This document shows, piece by piece, positions 60,773-64,000 of a stretch of DNA of 64,000 nucleotides. Made by a program: the position numbers and the translations under genes. Position 1 is the stretch's first letter. Each line of letters starts with the position of its first letter. The notes beneath the pieces are model-generated. The model made no database searches. It saw only the letters and a program-made list of their open reading frames with translations, and was not told where the DNA came from. Source of the DNA: Micromonospora rifamycinica (GTDB lineage: Bacteria > Actinomycetota > Actinomycetes > Mycobacteriales > Micromonosporaceae); NCBI RefSeq assembly GCF_900090265.1, contig NZ_LT607752.1, forward strand, positions 5,958,001 to 6,022,000. Direction: 5' to 3'.

Positions 60773-62575
60773 ATGGCCCGGGCAAAGCAGAACGAGCAGG
60801 CCGCGACCGTCCGGACCGCCACCAGCAGCCGTGGTGTCCGGACCGTGTCGAAATCCACGATGGCGTTGATGGTGGCGTCCGCCCTCGGCCTGTTCTGGGC
60901 CGGCGTCGAGATGACCGGCAACGGCACGGCGATGTACGCGTACGGCTTCTTCTTCACCGAGTTCTTCGCCGGGGTGGTCGCCCTGGTGGCGCTCAGCCTC
61001 ACCGTGATGATGGGCCTGCTCGCCACCGACCGGCTGGTCCTCATGATCCGGCACCGGGTGCTGCTCCAGTCCGCGCACCGCGCCACCGGCGTCCTCGGCG
61101 TCGCCGGCCTGGTGTTCCACGTCATCACCAAGATCGCGATCGGCCGGGCCGGTCCCACCGACGCCGTGGTGCCGTTCATCGGCGGCAGCGGGCTCTACGT
61201 CGGCCTCGGCACGGTGGCCGCGTTCCTCATGGTGAGCGTCTTCTGGACCGGCATCGTCCGGGTCCGGTTCGCCGGCGTCGGCCCCAAGTGGTTCTGGCGC
61301 AGCCTGCACTCCCTGGCCTACCTCTCCTGGCCGTTCGCCCTGTTCCACGGGCTCAACGCCGGTCGCGCCGCGAAGTCCTGGGTGGTGCTCAGCTACCTGG
61401 CGTGCGTGCTGCTGGTGGTGGTGGCGCTGATGGTGCGGCTGTCGGTCTACCTCGGCAAGCGCACCCGCGAGCAGCAGCAGGCCGCCGCCCTGAACAAGGC
61501 GATGACCGCCAAGGCGGCCGACGAGGGCAAGGGCCGGACGCTGCTCAGCGGGCTCGGCCGCAAGAAGGAGGAGGAGACCAGGGACAGCCGGACCAGTTGG
61601 GCCGAGACCGCCCTGGCCCCGTCCTGGAACGCGCCGACCGGTACCGCCCGGCGACGCGACCCCGAGCGGTTCACCGTGCCGGTGGTGCCCGAGCCGGGCA
61701 CCCTGCGCGAGCCGGTGCGCGGCGGTCGCAGCACCCGGGAGGCGGAGCCCACCCCGCGCCGCGAGCGCGACCTGGAGCCGGCGGCCCGCCGCCGGACCGT
61801 CGAGCGCGAGGAGCGCGCCGAGCGGCCCCGCCGCCGCGACGAGGACGTCGCCCCGGTGTCCGGCAGTCGTCGTTCCCGGTACGAGGAGGAGGACGCCCCG
61901 GTCTCCGGCGGTCGTCGTGCGCGTTACGAGGAGGACGTGGCTCCGGTGTCGGGTGGTCGTCGTTCCCGGTACGAGGAGGAGGACGCCCCGGTGTCCGGCG
62001 GTCGTCGTGCGCGTTACGAGGAGGACGTGGCTCCGGTGTCGGGTGGTCGTCGTTCCCGGTACGAGGAGGACGTCGCCCCGGTCTCCGGTGGCCGTCGTGC
62101 GCGCTATGAGGAGGACGTGGCTCCGGTGTCGGGCAGTCGTCGTTCCCGGTACGAGGAGGAGGACGCCCCGGTCTCCGGCAGCCGTCGCTCCCGGCGCGAC
62201 GACGACGTGGCCGCCCGCTACTCCGCCCCGCCCCGGCGGCGCACCGACGCACCCGAAGAACCGTGGGACAGCCCGAGCCGTTGGGAGGGGTCCAACCGGC
62301 CCGTCTCGGCCGAGCCGATCTCCGCCGCCCCGCGTAGCGGCTCCGGCCGGCACAGCGTCGAACCGGACGTGCCGGAGGAGCCGGACTACTGGCGACCGCC
62401 GGCCCGCTACGTGGCCGACGACGTCCCCGTCGACGACACCCCGACCCTGGTCGACCTGGCCTCCCGGCGGGCGCGCAAGGCCACCGGCGACAGCCGGGGC
62501 CGACGCAAGGGCAAGGCCAACGCGGACGCCGTGGACGGGGCGTACTGGGCGGGGCTGCGCGGTGAGGCCAAGTGA
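60773..62575 (+). CDS. Ferric-reductase-like cytochrome b membrane protein with repeat tail
   Basis: 600-aa protein. Residues 25-235 hold about six helices of a ferric-reductase-like (cytochrome b561-type) domain with His in L-Q-S-A-H-R-A-T-G, V-F-H-V-I-T, S-L-H-S-L-A-Y and A-L-F-H-G, able to bind two haems. A charged linker follows, and then eight copies of a 15-residue unit (A-P-V-S-G-G-R-R-x-R-Y-E-E-D-V) at about 360-480 and a disordered tail. TGATG overlap couples it to the NuoF-like gene, which likely passes electrons to it. Confidence 0.85.
   Translation: MARAKQNEQAATVRTATSSRGVRTVSKSTMALMVASALGLFWAGVEMTGNGTAMYAYGFFFTEFFAGVVALVALSLTVMMGLLATDRLVLMIRHRVLLQSAHRATGVLGVAGLVFHVITKIAIGRAGPTDAVVPFIGGSGLYVGLGTVAAFLMVSVFWTGIVRVRFAGVGPKWFWRSLHSLAYLSWPFALFHGLNAGRAAKSWVVLSYLACVLLVVVALMVRLSVYLGKRTREQQQAAALNKAMTAKAADEGKGRTLLSGLGRKKEEETRDSRTSWAETALAPSWNAPTGTARRRDPERFTVPVVPEPGTLREPVRGGRSTREAEPTPRRERDLEPAARRRTVEREERAERPRRRDEDVAPVSGSRRSRYEEEDAPVSGGRRARYEEDVAPVSGGRRSRYEEEDAPVSGGRRARYEEDVAPVSGGRRSRYEEDVAPVSGGRRARYEEDVAPVSGSRRSRYEEEDAPVSGSRRSRRDDDVAARYSAPPRRRTDAPEEPWDSPSRWEGSNRPVSAEPISAAPRSGSGRHSVEPDVPEEPDYWRPPARYVADDVPVDDTPTLVDLASRRARKATGDSRGRRKGKANADAVDGAYWAGLRGEAK
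61848..62207 (+). repeat. 45-bp coding tandem repeat (eight copies)
   Basis: Eight in-frame units of 45 bases, each coding A-P-V-S-G-x-R-R-x-R-Y-E-E plus two acidic/Val residues. Units alternate between two sub-types (Ser-Arg-Tyr and Ala-Arg-Tyr versions), as if a 90-base pair had been amplified. Confidence 0.85.
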
Positions 62576-64000
62576 TGCGGACCAAGGTCCCCCCGGTCGC
62601 CTGCGTCGGCGAGCCCCGGCTGACCGCCGGCTTCGCCGAGTTCGGCCGGCTCGACCTGATGGCGCACGAGACGGTGCACGGCCCGATCGGTCCGATGGAA
62701 CCGGCCAACCTGCTCCGGCTGGCCGAGGCCATCCAGCTCAAGGGCAAGGGCGGGGCGGGCTTCCCGTTCTACCGCAAGTTCAAGGCGGTGCTCGAGTCCT
62801 GCGAACGGCAGGACCTGCCCGCCGTGGTGGTGGTCAACGCCACCGAGGGGGAGCCTGCGAGCTGGAAGGACAAGGTGCTGCTCACCCGGGCACCGCACCT
62901 CATCCTCGACGGCGCCGCGCTGTCCGCGTACGCGCTGGACGCCGAGGAGATCGTGCTCTGCGTCGCCGACGACCTGATCGGCCGGGACTCGCTCACCGAA
63001 GCCCTCGCCGAGCGCCGGATGCCGGTGCCCACCAGCATCGTCACCGTGCCGCACCGGTTCATCTCCGGCGAGGGCGGCGCACTGGTCAACGGGATCAACG
63101 GGCTGCCGCACATCCCACCGGGCACCAAGAAGCGGTCCAGCGACTCGGGCGTGCGTAACCTGCCGACCCTGCTGTCCAACGCCGAGACGTACGCCCAGGT
63201 GGCCATCGCCGCCCGGCTCGGCCCGTACGAGTACGCCGCGCTCGGCACCGACGACGAGCCGGGCACGGTGCTGCTCACCGTCACCGGCCAGGCCAAACGC
63301 CCCGCCGTGGTGGAGTGCGCCGCCGGCACCCCGCTGCGGGACATCCTCGAACTCTGCGAGGTGCCGGAGGGGCCGGGCATCCTGATGGGCGGCTACCACG
63401 GCCGGTGGATCACCTGGGAGGCGGCGCAGCGGGCCGAGATCACCCGCAGGAGCCTCACCAGCGTCGGCGGCACCCTCGGCGCGGGCATCATCATCCCGCT
63501 CGGTCGGGACACCTGCCCGCTCGGCGAGGCCGCCCAGGTGGTCCGTTACCTGGCCGGGGAGTCCGCCGGGCAGTGCGGGCCGTGCAAGCGCGGCCTGCCC
63601 GACCTGGCCCGCGCCGTCGACCTGGCGGTCTCCGGCAGCGCACCGGTGGAGGTCGTCCGGGCCGCCGCCGGTGACGTCAAGGGCCGGGGCGCGTGCAGCC
63701 ACCCCGACGGTACGTCCCGTTTCGCGCTCTCCGCGATGGAGGTGTTCGCCGACGACCTGCGGCAGCACACCACCGGCGAGGGGTGCGGCAAACGGGTCAA
63801 GGGCGTGATGGGGCTGCCCGGTGCACCCGACGCCGACCCGCGCATGCTCACCCTGGACTGGTCCCGCTGCGACGGGCACGGGCTCTGCGCCCACGTCGTG
63901 CCGGACTTCATCCGACTCGACGGCAACGGCTACCCCGCCTTCCCGTCCACCCCCGTGCCGACCTGGCTGAAGGAGGGGGCGATGAAGGCGGTCAAGGTCT
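62575..64000 (+). CDS. NuoF-like flavoprotein with C-terminal ferredoxin (partial)
   Basis: First 475 codons of a protein that runs off the window. It has the NuoF/RnfC-type FMN-NADH site (G-K-G-G-A-G-F-P-F-Y-R, N-A-T-E-G-E-P), an SLBB part, and the Fe-S region G-E-S-A-G-Q-C-G-P-C-K-R-G with a later A-C-S-H. The usual first Cys of that region is Ala here. A ferredoxin-like extension starts near residue 420 (W-S-R-C-D-G-H-G-L-C-A-H). It likely oxidises NADH and feeds the ferric-reductase-like membrane partner. It starts at ATG 62575. Confidence 0.87.
   Translation, partial: MRTKVPPVACVGEPRLTAGFAEFGRLDLMAHETVHGPIGPMEPANLLRLAEAIQLKGKGGAGFPFYRKFKAVLESCERQDLPAVVVVNATEGEPASWKDKVLLTRAPHLILDGAALSAYALDAEEIVLCVADDLIGRDSLTEALAERRMPVPTSIVTVPHRFISGEGGALVNGINGLPHIPPGTKKRSSDSGVRNLPTLLSNAETYAQVAIAARLGPYEYAALGTDDEPGTVLLTVTGQAKRPAVVECAAGTPLRDILELCEVPEGPGILMGGYHGRWITWEAAQRAEITRRSLTSVGGTLGAGIIIPLGRDTCPLGEAAQVVRYLAGESAGQCGPCKRGLPDLARAVDLAVSGSAPVEVVRAAAGDVKGRGACSHPDGTSRFALSAMEVFADDLRQHTTGEGCGKRVKGVMGLPGAPDADPRMLTLDWSRCDGHGLCAHVVPDFIRLDGNGYPAFPSTPVPTWLKEGAMKAVKV

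Noticed and set aside
61848..62207. Possible CRISPR or mobile repeat
   Set aside because: The period is an exact 45 bases in frame and encodes a regular charged peptide, so it is a coding repeat.

Overview
The window is high-GC actinobacterial DNA. Codon third positions are strongly G/C, GTG and TTG starts are common, stops and starts are often fused (ATGA, GTGA, TGATG), and the XRE/DUF5753-DUF397, DUF6879 and F420-type LLM families are typical of filamentous actinomycetes. A Micromonospora-like member of the Micromonosporaceae is the best guess. That is an inference from gene content and style; no rRNA or other marker gene is present to prove it.

0-3.3 kb: an XRE/DUF5753 regulator with its DUF397 partner, the scar of a deleted second XRE-DUF397 pair, and a YihY/BrkB membrane protein. 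3.3-9.8 kb: a sugar-uptake operon (ROK regulator, two-domain ABC ATPase, permease, Tat-type binding lipoprotein, Gfo/Idh/MocA oxidoreductase). 10.2-18.6 kb: eight tightly overlapping genes that form an ebo-like metabolite cluster. EboA, EboB (TatD), EboC (UbiA), EboE and EboF are recognisable, while an inositol-phosphate-synthase-type cyclase stands where EboD is expected, and a second TIM-barrel isomerase and a polyprenyl diphosphate synthase are added. 19.0-25.3 kb: two secreted multidomain proteins (a sugar-dehydrogenase beta-propeller with PKD, and ThuA-DUF1080) that end in nearly identical ricin-B lectin modules, a repeat-rich spacer, and another sugar-phosphate-isomerase-like gene. Together 3.4-25.3 kb looks like one saccharide locus: secreted binding and processing, import, oxidation at a ring carbon, isomerisation, and possibly production of a prenylated cyclitol.

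25.3-34.3 kb is mixed housekeeping and accessory DNA: tRNA-Asn, an MMPL exporter with a FAD amine-oxidase-like enzyme, tRNA-Met with a decayed integrase beside it, a HicAB module, a secreted CE1 esterase with CBM2, a PaaX regulator and a membrane-anchored unknown protein.

34.4-43.1 kb, which reads as lower in GC, is a four-gene conflict-type island. A winged-helix protein and a giant double-ATPase (AAA plus HerA/VirD4-like) diverge from a Trypco1-type protein and a trypsin-STAND-WD40 protein. 43.1-54.1 kb carries a three-gene membrane operon of unknown role, ArsR-SRPBCC, an LLM oxidoreductase, an AldO-type alditol oxidase, an AraC/GyrI-like regulator, a site-2 protease and a prolyl oligopeptidase.

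54.2-57.6 kb is a second conflict-type operon: a small protein, DUF6879, an NB-ARC-TPR (NLR-like) protein, and a small helical protein. The N-terminus of the NLR and the C-terminus of the small protein carry the same short VVQA...G.VHL motif, the arrangement expected of an amyloid-signalling receptor and its membrane-acting effector. A VapBC-like pair follows. 58.5-64 kb holds an alpha/beta hydrolase, an L,D-transpeptidase, a ferric-reductase-like membrane protein with a 15-residue tail repeat, and a NuoF-like flavoprotein cut by the window edge.
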